From contig JAJNNX010000059.1 in NCBI GenBank assembly GCA_023159155.1, forward strand, positions 248,001-312,000: 64,000 bases of DNA, given 5' to 3'. This document shows positions 13,627 through 23,779 of this stretch, piece by piece. Source of the stretch: Ustulina deusta. Taxonomy: Eukaryota > Ascomycota > Sordariomycetes > Xylariales > Xylariaceae. Positions within the stretch are counted from its first letter, which is position 1, and each line of letters opens with the position of its first letter. A program made the translations under genes and the position numbers. The notes beneath the pieces were generated by a model. That model worked only from the letters and a program-made list of their open reading frames with translations, was not told where the DNA came from and searched no databases.

Positions 13627-14009
13627 TTACCAAACAGCGGACCCGACCTGCGCACCAGACAAGACGGTGGGGTGCACGTCGCTGAAGTTGGGGATGTCGG
13701 CGAAGACAGTCTTTCCGTCGTCGCTACTAATTCCCGCTTCGCTGTGCCCTTTGCTCTCCCACTCGAGCCACGCTTGGACGATGTAAGGGGCGTCGGCACT
13801 GTCGTACTGCGCGACCTTCCAGGTCTTGAGACCATACGGCGCCCATGTCTTTTGCACAAGAGGCATCTTGAGCAGATGAGAGTCAGCTTTGTCCTTTCAA
13901 AGCCTAGAAGAGGGCAATGTTCCTGGTGTGCACATACATGCGTCGCTAGATAATACTCCATGTTGAACTTGGTCCCGGCGGGGTACACGACTGACAGGAT
14001 GAACGTCAT
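13627..14009 (-). CDS. EthD-like dimeric alpha-beta barrel protein
   Basis: Minus-strand exons 14009-13938 and 13866-13627 encode 103 aa. The ATG at 14009 gives MTFILSVVYPAGTKFNMEYY, and the 71-bp intron joins LATH to MPLVQKTWAPYGLKTWKVAQ. The pattern (V-x-YP, F-x-x-x-YY-x-x-H-M-P-L-V) is that of the EthD family: small ferredoxin-like barrel proteins, some of which act in degradation or tailoring of small molecules, including cyclases and decarboxylases in fungal pathways. The conserved H-M-P-L sits exactly at the splice junction. The length of about 100 aa is normal. The specific reaction cannot be told. It lies about 0.8 kb from the relic PKS-NRPS end, which suggests a former tailoring role (inference). 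Confidence 0.78.
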
Positions 14010-14824
14010 TTTCAATGCTTTATCAGAAACCTCGTCTTAGATGTGGCGGCGTGGTGATATAATTTATCGCGGATACGATAAGGCTATTCCAGGCACTCTT
14101 GTGTATGTTTTGATTTTGTCGCGTTTTTGAGGTGATGTTCTTTCCAATCCTAAGGGATTTCGTCGTCTTTTCAAGTCGAAGCTTGTCAAGCGGAGGTCAA
14201 GCGGAGGTCCGGGGAGCGAAAGGCGGAGTCGAACGAATCGGCTTTTAGGATCCTCGCAATATACATATAGATAGCCGATAACCTGATCTGCCCCCAGCGA
14301 CGCTAGAAACGTCCTAATGAAGGTTTGCCTGTCGCCATGCAGAGAGACAGCGGATGTTGCAGTATACTAGCCCTTTCGGCGTTAGGTTATACGGAATACG
14401 ACCGGGTGATGTGTAATATAAACCCCGCTCGCTTCTGCGTCACGGCTGACAATTGCTGCTCTCCCTTGCTCTATTTACTAACGACTAGCTGAACATAATC
14501 ATCAACGAATCTTTTTTCCGATTGCATAGTAGGTATGCATAATACTGTTGAAGCGGAGTTTCGGACCTGATGCGTGAGAGGGCAAGTTGTACCGATGCGA
14601 AGTATTATCGGACTTGGAGACTGAGTCACCAAACGGAGATGAGGAGAAATGTCTCGAATTCTAGTCTCGAGCCTAGGGGAGAGAAGAGTTGGAAAGATTA
14701 GGTAATGGAAATACAGAAAAAAATGAGGAGGAATTTTGTTTGTCCAGTTTTGATATAGAAAGATGGAGAAAATTGAGGGATATTATTCAAGGCTCTGACC
14801 GAGCATCTTGTTTAGCATGTTGTT
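14010..14824. other. Region upstream of the PKS-NRPS relic
   Basis: No adenylation, ketosynthase or condensation signature can be read here in any frame, so the front of the megasynthase is absent rather than merely frameshifted. A direct AAGCGGAGGTC duplication occurs near 14190-14207. Otherwise nothing was recognised. Confidence 0.55.
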
Positions 14825-16236
14825 TTGGCTAGACGTTCGGCGAACGAGAGACAAGAGGCAACTGACTATCTAATTGCCCATGTCGTGTTAGATCAAACTT
14901 GCCTGCAACAGCGGGATCTTCATGACGTCGCGAAGCAAATCCAGTCGCGCTTGAAGACAAAGCTACCCTTGTATATGTTGCCATCAGCGATTGTGTCTGT
15001 GCCTGCGCTCCCCATGACTGTGTCTGGCAAGCTAGATCGACGCGCGGCTTCAACGCTGCCTCTGGTAGACAGCATCAACGCGCCCCCTCTAGTCTCGAAG
15101 CAGACTGAGACAGTCACAATTATTGGCAAGCTGGCTGATATTTTGTTCAAAATTCTACCAGGTCACACTCTTAGCTCTAGTGGTGACATCGCCCCCGGGA
15201 CAGACTTCTTTCACGTAGGGGGCAATTCCTTGCTGCTTCTCCGCCTGCAAGCGGAGATGAAGAAAGTTTTCGCTGTGGATGTGCCTTTTGTGCGCCTCTT
15301 CGAGTCCAGCACACTAGCCGCAATGGCACACGAAATCGGCAGCGCGACCCGGCCTCCCGAGTCAGAGGAGATCAATTGGGATATCGAAACGGAGCTACCT
15401 CAGTCCTTGCCAGATATCGAACAAGACAAGTTGATCCCATCTCACGAGAAGACGAATTCGGAAAATATAGTCGTACTCGGGTTATCTTGGGCGCGCTCTC
15501 TTGGACGCCCTAGTGGCGGATCGGGATGTGAAGAGAATTCACTGTGTTGCCGTGCGCGGCGTCTCGCGGCAGGATGTCCAAGAGATTGGGCGAGTTGATA
15601 AGGTCTCTGTGCATGAAGAAGGTCTCACGCTCCCACGTCTCGGTCTTTCAGAACAAGAGACACAGACCGTCATGTCAGAGGTCGACGTCATCATCCACAA
15701 CGGCGCGGACACGTCCTTCCTCAAGAATTACTCGACTTTCCGCGCACAAAACGTCCAAGCAACGAAACAGCTCGCGGAGATGAGTGCGAGAGTCGGCTAC
15801 ATGGTGCTAATACACTACATCTTCCTCCACCTCAGAAGACCAAGCAGGAGCAGCCCCGACTGCTGAGACGGGGCGAGATTTTCCTGGAATCTAATACCTT
15901 CATCATATAGGCGATGTGGAGCTCGCGATGGACAATATCTGCGGCTGGCCGTTGCTGCCAAATGGCCATTTAGGTGAAGGCGGTCGTGATATTGTCGCGC
16001 AACAAAGCAGCCAAGAACAGGGGGGAGAAGCAGAGAAGCAGCACAATGAGGTTCGGGAATTAGAGATCAGCGAGTGGGCGCGAAGGGCTAGCGAGATGGG
16101 CATGCATCCGTTGATGATTACTACTTTACAGAGTCTAGAGTCTGTCAAGAGGGAAGACTACTTGTATTTCCCCCGAGTCATAGCTGCTCAGCCGCAGTAC
16201 CGTATTCGGAGGACAAAATGCGTCAAACGAGTCTAG
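14825..16236 (+). pseudogene. Relic of a PKS-NRPS hybrid (A-domain end, carrier, reductase)
   Basis: Frame one (14825 to about 15500) reads the C-terminal end of an adenylation domain, with LPLYMLPSAIVSVPALPMTV and SGKLDRRA. A complete carrier motif FFHVGGNSLLLLR follows, then an INWDIETELP linker typical of fungal PKS-NRPS hybrids. At about 15485 the Rossmann motif expected as VVLTGATG is broken. The sequence resumes one frame over as GYLGRALLDALVADRDV, consistent with loss of about 11 nt. It continues as the terminal reductase (VDVIIHNGADTSFLKNYSTF, then NVQATKQLAEMSAR). A second frameshift near 15818 moves SEDQAGAAPTAET to another frame, and most of the reductase core is then missing. The C-terminal end (EWARRASEMGMHPLM ... 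YFPRV) is at 15916-16236. The N-terminal 3000 or so residues are absent. It cannot make a working enzyme. Confidence 0.85.
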
Positions 16237-17031
16237 AGGCATAGAACGGGTTTCATAGATCGGATTAAAGAAAAGCAAAAAAGAATAGATGATACTGGTT
16301 ATTCAAGAGTGTTGTATGAAACTCACGTAGATTGTAACTCATTTTGAATGACAAGTATCGCAACGATTCGACGGGCTGCAAAGACTAGCGATTGGTATCT
16401 AGGACGATTGCCTGGGGAGCGGCCGACGTGTTCACAAATCGGCCTTGAAAATAAAAAGCTACTATCAGTGTCGGTCTACAAACGGTGTCTAACTGCTAAG
16501 AATAGGATGAAGCTTTCGGGCAGCCGTGATATGTTGAATATACCGACCATGATGTACGTTTCAAGTCATCATCTGGATCTACTTGGGCCACGGAAGCCTC
16601 CCTCCGATCACGTGATCACGAATTATACATCCTCTTTCTCTCGCGGAGAAATTCTATATCTAGACGCAGTAAGACGGGAGCTAGCGGGCCGTAGCCTCCA
16701 AGGGAAACGGGAGTATGTGCGCGGGTTTGGTCCCCGACGCATAGCGGGTAAGGAGTGCGAGCAGAACAGGTAGCTATGGCAACTCGGCCAGATGTATGAA
16801 TCAAATTCGACGGTATGCCTAGCATAATGACATAATTACCATCTATGCTCGGTTCGTTTTTCCGCCAAAGATGCCGTTTGGGGCATATGATGAGGGGTTT
16901 CGAGGACGTGCGTTGGGGGACAAGACTGTTGATATAACTCCCTGGTCCCGCGTGCTGTTCGTGCATGAGACTTCTCTCATTGTCTGTTTCTTGATATCTG
17001 AGAGTCTCTTTGAAGCTCTGACCCATTCAAG
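16237..17031. other. Intergenic region, nothing recognised
   Basis: Overlapping frames of 84-141 codons occur on both strands, but none shows domain, signal-peptide or splice support. The right end is the promoter and leader of the CE16 gene. Confidence 0.5.
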
Positions 17032-18475
17032 ATGGTCCGTTTTGCAACAGCAGCCATTTCGTCGTTCGCGCTCGGCGCCGCCGCCGTTTCTCTCCGCCCT
17101 CGGATGGAACAATCTGGCGGTGTAGGGAAGAGATGGGTGGGATGGGAGAACATTAAGAATGCCTTCATCTTGTGAGTGAAATAACCATGCTCTGTATAGC
17201 CTGTACACTTGCTCACAGGACTACTAGTGGTGATAGTTACACGCAGACAGGTAAAACCAATTCGTGGTTCAGCATTCGCCGAAGTAGCCTTTGTTGACAA
17301 AACCCAGGCTTTGATTATACCCAGGCGCAACCCTCAGCTTCAAACCCCTTTGGAAACCCGACTTACCCTGGATATACGTCGTCAAATGGGCCGAACTGGG
17401 TCGGGTTAGTATTTCAAGATTTTTTCTCTCCCCATGTAGCGTGTCGTAGGGGATAAGAGTTGCCTAGCTGAAGGACTCTGCTCCTTTCTGTTTCCCCATA
17501 CCCTTGTACAGTTCAACCGTAGATGTCAATTGCCGATTGTTAACTCCTAATTAGTTATCTAACGGTCAAGTACAACGCCTCGTCTCTATTGACCTATAAC
17601 CTTGCATACGGAGGCGCAACAGTGGATGGTGAGTGAATGATGATAGGACTTGGATCCGGGCTCGAATCCAACGCATAGTCATCGTGTCAGATTGTTTTCG
17701 GGTGGCATGACACTGACTCTTATTGCAATAGCGAGTTTGGTTACTCCATATGACTCTTCCGTTAAATCACTGAAGGACCAGGTTGAATCAGAGTTCATAC
17801 CGGGATATACTGGTAATTCGGCCAAAGCGACTTGGACGGGGGATGACTCAATCTTCGCAGTTTGGATCGGAATCAATGACATTGGCAACAGCTACTGGAA
17901 TGGAGCCGATGCAACTGATGCTCTCAATGCCCAGATCTTTGATGTCATTTCGAGTCTTGTAGACCAGATCTATGCTGCCGGAGGCCGGAACTACGTTTTA
18001 ATCAACGTACCGCCTCTTGACAGGACCCCCTTGATCATACCCCAGGGAGACTGGGCGGTGTCGGTTTCCGGGGCGGACGTTGCTTCGTGGAACCAGAAAG
18101 TAGTTAACTTTGCCGAGGACTTGAAGGCTAAGGCCGATACGAACGTCTGGGTCTATGATGCGAACAAGAGTTTCGGAGAGGTCATAGATGACCCGCAGTC
18201 GCACGCCGAGACTGCTGGGCTGACTAACACCACCGATTATTGCGCGGCATATCAAAAGTAAGTCAATTGCCATGCTACAATCTGCGTAGATGCCCCAAAG
18301 CTGTTTGATCGCTGACGAACCTAGTGGTACCCCTGCACAAGACACTCTTGATGCCAGCTGTGGCGTGCCAGTGAACCAGTACTTCTGGCTCAACAACTTG
18401 CATCCAACTTCTGCGATTCACGAAGTGGTCGCGAAGGGGGTCGCCGATCTTCTAGCCGCTGGTCCCAACATCTGA
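17032..18475 (+). CDS. Secreted GDSL esterase, CE16-like acetylesterase
   Basis: Exons 17032-17171, 17228-17250, 17308-17404, 17555-17628, 17732-18257 and 18325-18475 encode 336 aa. An N-terminal signal peptide (MVRFATAAISSFALGAAAVS) is followed by the block I nucleophile motif FGDSYTQTG (Ser50). Further on come GYTSSNGPNWVG, LAYGGATVD, the WIGINDIGNSYW block (Gly/Asn oxyanion residues) and the C-terminal NNLHPT with the catalytic Asp/His region. This order is that of carbohydrate esterase family 16, which removes acetyl groups from plant-cell-wall oligosaccharides outside the cell. All five introns are GT-AG. The second exon is only 23 nt yet carries the catalytic serine. The donor GTTAGT at 17405 was chosen because it restores NWVGYLTVKYNAS. 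Confidence 0.85.
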
Positions 18476-20122
18476 ATAACTCGTGGTGTTAAAATGGGCA
18501 GTGTGTATATATCATCAATTCTGTTGCTGGAATGGATGTGGACTCGTTGCGGAGGGCTGCGAAGATCAACTTGTACTTCCTCATGAATTCATAACGAGCG
18601 GTATCTAGTAACCAATTATTATCACGTGAAAAGCCACTATGGCGAAGCTCTATTGCATGGGATTAGGTAGTTCTGCATTGAAGTCAATTTAACTAACCTC
18701 GCAGCTTCGATTGCCGGATTCATGTAAGAAGCTTGATGGGCGTAAGGTCCCCTACCTAATCCGGATATCAAACTCACTATCGGGCCAAAGGTCTTGCCAG
18801 TGTCAAGTTGGGCACTGAATGCCTTCAATGCAGGCTGTGCAGAGGTGATGAAGGATACGAAGTGCTACCTATCTGCGACATGGTAGGAATCAAGTTATGA
18901 GTCGGGTTGAAGGTGTATTTCGACCTGAGGATGCGATAGAAGAGACCCCTCCCTAGGAAGTTAACAATCTTACATTGGTAGTATACCAATGACGGCGTTC
19001 GGGTGTTCTGCTCCCTCTGACTGACCGCTTTGGTGTTGTATGTCTTATTTCAAGAGAAACTTGATGTGGCTTGTCTCATGGCCCCAGTTTTTGAGTAAGT
19101 CAAACAACAACAATAACAACACACTCATACTTACACAGCAGGAGAGTCGGCGATCATATGGTGCGACCGCCGGTACCCGGACGTGTACGCAGCCTCTGTT
19201 TTGGTGGAGTTTCAGCATGTCCGTATTGCATCTCGCGCAGGCCAGCAGATAATTTATAATTCACGGCGACAGCCAGCCTACTGCAAATGCAATTCAACAT
19301 ACACTAACCTAATCTGCATGCTGATCATGGCAGCCCTCTCTACTCAGTCGGTTGAGATATAAGGGCATTAGCACCATCAGAAATGTGCGAGCAGGCAAAT
19401 GAAGGCCCTGTAAATCCGAGTAGGCACTCCAGGTAGGGCCAAGAAGCATACCTAGGTAAGGTTGCATTGCACCTCTGACCTCCTGATACATACCTATTTT
19501 TACCTAGTCGCGCGGGGCAACACAGCTTAGCATAGGTACACTAATGTAGGTACATGGACGGTCCAGTTTTGTTGGGATGGCGGATTGGAGGCTAGACCCC
19601 GAGTGCGCTCATGTATGATGTGGGGATCACTACGCATCAAGAAATCCAGAGCCAGGCGTTCCTGATTGGGAGCACAAACGACTGGGGAGGATATATATTG
19701 TCGACAGCTTAACACCCGTCGAATGGGGAAGGATGTATACTCAATGAAAGTAGTTGGAGGTATCTTCGAAGGTGGTTACAAACTTGGAAAGGGAAATCGA
19801 TAGATAATCATTCGATCAGACCTAACTAATGCGATTTTAGTACTAGGTAGCTTACGATAGGCGCAATGTGTGTGTTACCTAGTCCAGTGCACCCTGCTCT
19901 GTTTACCGCTTCCAACCCTTCGCTCATCATTTCGTCATCGCCTCTTCGCATGCATGTAGCGACTCATCTTTGCTGCTTGACTGCCCCTCATCACACGCAT
20001 TGCCCCTTTGCCCGACTTAGATGCCCGGGAAACTCTCATCTAGTTCGCCGTGAGTTCGCTGCTGTGACTGCCGAGTGCGATTTTGGGTCTGATCGAGTCT
20101 GATCGAGTCTGCCTGAGTCGCC
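18476..20122. other. Intergenic region, nothing coding recognised
   Basis: TACCTAGGTAAGG, TAGGTACACTAATGTAGGTAC and related words cluster at 19450-19555. A short CAACAACAATAACAAC tract lies near 19104. GATCGAGTCT is directly repeated at 20091-20110, just before the RNase H-like start. Confidence 0.55.
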
Positions 20123-20956
20123 ATGGCTGGCACCGATGAGGCATCACTCTTCTACCACACGCAACTCGGTGCCATAGATCTACTGCCAGAGTCGCGGCAA
20201 TCCCGAACAATACGCAGACGCCTCACTCGCCGGTCTAGAGTCAGCACTGCCACCATCTTTGTCCCGAATTCAAACGAAACTCCGGAGGAACACTTCCCTC
20301 TGCAGACCGTGTACACCCGCACCTCCCAGCCTCGCTTTGTGAATCGTTATGACAGCCGGGAGATCCTTCTAGTAGTTGACGGCAGCTGCATCAATAACGG
20401 GGGAATTTCACAGCCACCAGCTGGCGGATGCAGCTTCGCCTATAAGGGTACCGGCAAGTCGGGTCTCGCCGCCTTTCCTTTCTCTGCAGGACAGGGTGAA
20501 GGTGGCACAGTCGGATTTCCCCTCGAACAATCTGGCCCAGGCGGGGAGCACCACGTCGCCAGTAGCAATCGCGCCAAACTCCGGGCTGTGATTGCAGGGC
20601 TTGAGTTCCGAGAATGGCAAAGAGAGGGATGGAAGCGCATCGTGATTGCCACCGATCTTGAATACGTCGTTTTCGGAGCGACGAGATGGCTAGCCTTGTG
20701 GGCTAAGCGGCGGTGGAAAACCCGCAAGGCACGACAGGTTGCGAACCGAGATCTGTGGGAAGAGCTTCACGGCATCATCGACAGATTGGCCCACCTAGGA
20801 ACGGAAGTGTCTTTCTGGCTAATACCATCTCGCGACATGATCAAACATTCCTCTTCTCTTGTGCAGGAGACGAAAGACGTCGCTAGAGCGGCAGCGACAA
20901 TTCACTTTGATACGTCAGCTCAGGAATTCACGAGATTGTGTGGCATCGAGGTGTAA
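20123..20956 (+). CDS. RNase H-like domain protein with altered active site
   Basis: A single exon encodes 277 aa starting MAGTDEASLFYHTQLGAIDL. An RNase H fold covers about residues 80-260: first-strand ILLVVDGSCINNG (Asp86), ASSNRAKLRAVIAGLEF on the first helix, IVIATDLEYVVFGATRW (Asp178), then NRDLWEEL, and KDVARAAA (Asp252) at the end. In the RNase H1 family the helix motif is normally N-R-A-E, with Glu as a metal ligand; here Lys152 (AAA codon) takes that place. Fungi carry many such RNase H-like paralogues of unknown role. With three acidic residues kept and one lost, the protein may bind nucleic acid without cutting it. No introns are needed and the frame is intact. Confidence 0.75.
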   Translation: MAGTDEASLFYHTQLGAIDLLPESRQSRTIRRRLTRRSRVSTATIFVPNSNETPEEHFPLQTVYTRTSQPRFVNRYDSREILLVVDGSCINNGGISQPPAGGCSFAYKGTGKSGLAAFPFSAGQGEGGTVGFPLEQSGPGGEHHVASSNRAKLRAVIAGLEFREWQREGWKRIVIATDLEYVVFGATRWLALWAKRRWKTRKARQVANRDLWEELHGIIDRLAHLGTEVSFWLIPSRDMIKHSSSLVQETKDVARAAATIHFDTSAQEFTRLCGIEV

Positions 20957-22057
20957 ATCATTGACCGCTTCCCCATGCCGTTGGTTGCGGTGGGCGGTCA
21001 AATGCCGGCCCACTCGCCCGTCATCGCATCTAATTGCGGTATCAAGCCCCACCGAATGCGTTTTGGCGCAGACGATTCGCGCTGGAGTTTTGGACCCTGC
21101 TACTCGTACCACTCACGCGTCATAATATAGAGTCAACAAGCGCGGCAAACAAGACTAATGCGCACCATGGAGAGGAAGATGGGAGGCCTAAGACGAAAGG
21201 AAGGACACGCGTAGCACCAATGGTTCGCTGCCAAGTTACTTGCTGCCGGTTTAGAGCTGTCTGGGTTGTTTCTGGGGGGGGATTTGGACTGTTCCCGAGT
21301 TTAACAGAGACTAGTGGTACATGGCAACTCGTGACAGACTCCACCTACTTTGGTATTTGCTATAGTGTAGATGAGAATGTTGCTTTCGCTAACAGACAAA
21401 CATGCACAACTATCTCCATTTCGCGCTCACCGATCAAAACTCACTCTGTTTACCTTTTTTCAGGTGGTGCGATGACGGCCGACCTGGGCACCTTATCGCC
21501 GTATGGGAAGAAACTGTTCTCAAACGAGCTCCGATCTGCAGGGGCACTGTTTCACCCACACCAAGTTTGACATGCCGTCGACTAAGCCGGAAATAGCTGT
21601 GCCGTCTGATCGCCAAAGATATTTGTGCACCACGGCACAGTGTTTACCGCTTTACGGGCGGATCATAGCGGATCGCAACCTCCCGCGGCTAAGACACGCA
21701 AACCAACGTGGTTTGAGGTAAGAGATGTGAAACTCGCCTCGTCACCCAAACTCGGGTCACGACCTCACGGATGGATTTTAACTAGGTCCCTGGGACCCCT
21801 TCTAGTCTTCCTGAAGATCCTGGTTCTGTATGTTTCTATTTTCTCGATATCTTACCTAATAGTAGTCATTGGGTACCACTCCTACTCTCTCTCTTCTCAA
21901 CGTAAATATAGGTAGTAACCTACAACCCGGCTTGGAAGTCAAATAAGCCATATCTCAAACCCCCCGGATGGCATACTCTTGAGGCTTTCACGATCTTTCT
22001 ATTCAATTTCTTCATTTCGTTGAACCTGGTGTTCCCCCATTCTTATTTTAGTCTAAG
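20957..22057. other. Intergenic region, nothing recognised
   Basis: Several frames of 60-178 codons occur but none has family features. The last 100 bases are pyrimidine-rich and contain TTTTAG just before the ATG at 22058, so a spliced 5' leader for the next gene is possible. Confidence 0.5.
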
Positions 22058-22993
22058 ATGGCTGGCCTTCTGGACAAAATTGGCTATCCTCCGGTGTTGA
22101 ATGCGGGCTTAGGCCAGGGCAATGGGAAAGACGAACCTACGACAGCGGCCTCCGACTCTCCGCTACCTACAGAAACGAGCAGCGCGGTTTCTACCTCGGC
22201 TTCCGCTTCGCAAGATGCGACTAGTACGCCCGAGTCGACGAGCGCCCAGCCTTCATCAACAGAGGTTCCCAACAAGGCGCCGGAAACCACACCGGCTACT
22301 CAAAGCTCAATAGGGAGCGTGTCAACTAGCCAGGCTCCCGAAACCTCAGTAACATCCTCACCGAGCACGACCTCCCTAGCAGCTCAAACATCGTCTCAAA
22401 CCACATTGGTCACCTCTATTCTCTCTTCAAGCTCGCTCACTGAGAGCATTGCCACCAGCTTAGGACTATCAAGTTCAGCTTCAAGTTCGCCGTCAAGTTT
22501 TGCATCAAGTTTTGCATCAAGTTTTTCATCGAGCTTTTCATCGACCTTTTCATCGAGTTCGTTTGCTAGCACATCTTCGGTTGCTCCTGCGCCTGTAGTA
22601 ACAGCAACTGCCATCGTATCAGCTCCCCTCCCGGCTTCAAGCTCAGCTGAAACTACGCCTGTGGCCGTCACGAATGGGGACAGCAACCAGATTACGCAAA
22701 ATCAGAGCTCAGGCAACACTAGTAGTGGTGGTCTGTCCACGGCTGGCATTGCTGGTATAGCTGGAGGCGTAGGCGGTGCGGTCCTAATCGTATCCACACT
22801 ATTTGTCCTGCATAGGGTCTGGAGAAAGAGACGGCAAGGAAACGATGACGCACTCGACAAGCTAGACCAGATGTATGAAACTGGAAGACCTGAGGGCTCT
22901 GGGTCCACGGATAGACTAGTTCGCTGGAGCAAGGGCTTGTCGGAGTATCACGCTCCTAGTACGAATCAGGCGTACAAGGGATATAGAATGTGA
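22058..22993 (+). CDS. Ser/Thr-rich single-pass membrane protein
   Basis: A single exon encodes 311 aa. Residues about 25-225 are dominated by Ser, Thr, Ala and Pro, as in heavily O-mannosylated cell-wall-associated domains. One hydrophobic segment follows (about 229-251, AGIAGGVGGAVLIVSTLFVL). A basic stop-transfer RKRR begins at residue 256, and a 56-residue cytoplasmic tail ends QAYKGYRM. This architecture resembles fungal Mid2/Wsc-type or SKG6-type sensors, but there is no WSC cysteine domain and no clear N-terminal signal peptide. It could be a reverse-signal-anchor protein or lack a first exon. A 12-nt repeat at about 22490-22562 encodes an SSFASSFASSFSSSF-type tract. The specific function is not recognised. 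Confidence 0.7.
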   Translation: MAGLLDKIGYPPVLNAGLGQGNGKDEPTTAASDSPLPTETSSAVSTSASASQDATSTPESTSAQPSSTEVPNKAPETTPATQSSIGSVSTSQAPETSVTSSPSTTSLAAQTSSQTTLVTSILSSSSLTESIATSLGLSSSASSSPSSFASSFASSFSSSFSSTFSSSSFASTSSVAPAPVVTATAIVSAPLPASSSAETTPVAVTNGDSNQITQNQSSGNTSSGGLSTAGIAGIAGGVGGAVLIVSTLFVLHRVWRKRRQGNDDALDKLDQMYETGRPEGSGSTDRLVRWSKGLSEYHAPSTNQAYKGYRM

Positions 22994-23779
22994 CTGAAAT
23001 TGGTCAGCTAATATGAGAAGAGCATTGATTTATTGGGATAGATTCAGCGGTATAGGCGTCGGGTTTGGTTTGAAAACCTTACGTTCAATCATGGAGCGAT
23101 ACATTAAGTTGAAAAAGCGCAGCAACATATACATGTCCTTTACACTCGTTTCAATTTAGTTAGATGATATCACAAAACTACATTAATGCCAACATACTAC
23201 CACTCATTTTGAGATACATGTACAATACCTGGAGAGCCAGTTGGCGGCACATGCAAGCGGTGAATGACGATCCTGTCCCGACCCCGCTCTTATTCTGTCT
23301 CAGTGATGAAAGTAAAGAAGTAGATACCTACATTAAAGCACCTTCGATACTCTAGAGAGAAGAATAGGGTACTATGTACCTACATATGCTGCAGTTTATG
23401 TGTATTGTCGACCTTGTTGAGAACATACCTGTGTATGAGGGTCAGTGCCTTAAACAACATCAATACCAGCCAATTACTACACGGCCTCAGCGCCTTGGGC
23501 TTCTATGTAAGTACACCTGTAAGCGGCAAAAATGATTCCACATCTTTGCAGGGCCTCAACACCAACCCTCATCACGACAGACTGAGCTATACGTGCACTA
23601 TCCGGCGTGACTCACCATCGAATTGACCATGTCGTGGAGTACGAAATACAATGAAGCTACGGAGCAAGATAAATTGTTGGAAACTCGCTGATGTCCTGAT
23701 TCAACACAGATCCATCATGGCTGCCCCGTCATTCACCTCGAACTCGACGATTTAGATCTTAGATTTACAACAAGAAGAA
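22994..23779. other. Intergenic region, nothing recognised
   Basis: AT-rich sequence with short frames only. TACCTA words occur near 23325-23390. Confidence 0.5.

Noticed and set aside
13503..14015. 170-codon minus-strand frame over the EthD-like gene
   Set aside because: It is exon 1 of the EthD-like gene read through its intron into the wrong frame.
16348..16773. 141-codon plus-strand frame
   Set aside because: No domain, signal or splice support, and overlapping frames of similar length exist on the other strand.
22396..22686. Minus-strand frame with KLDEKLDAKLD repeats
   Set aside because: Antisense reading of the Ser-rich coding minisatellite. No independent support.
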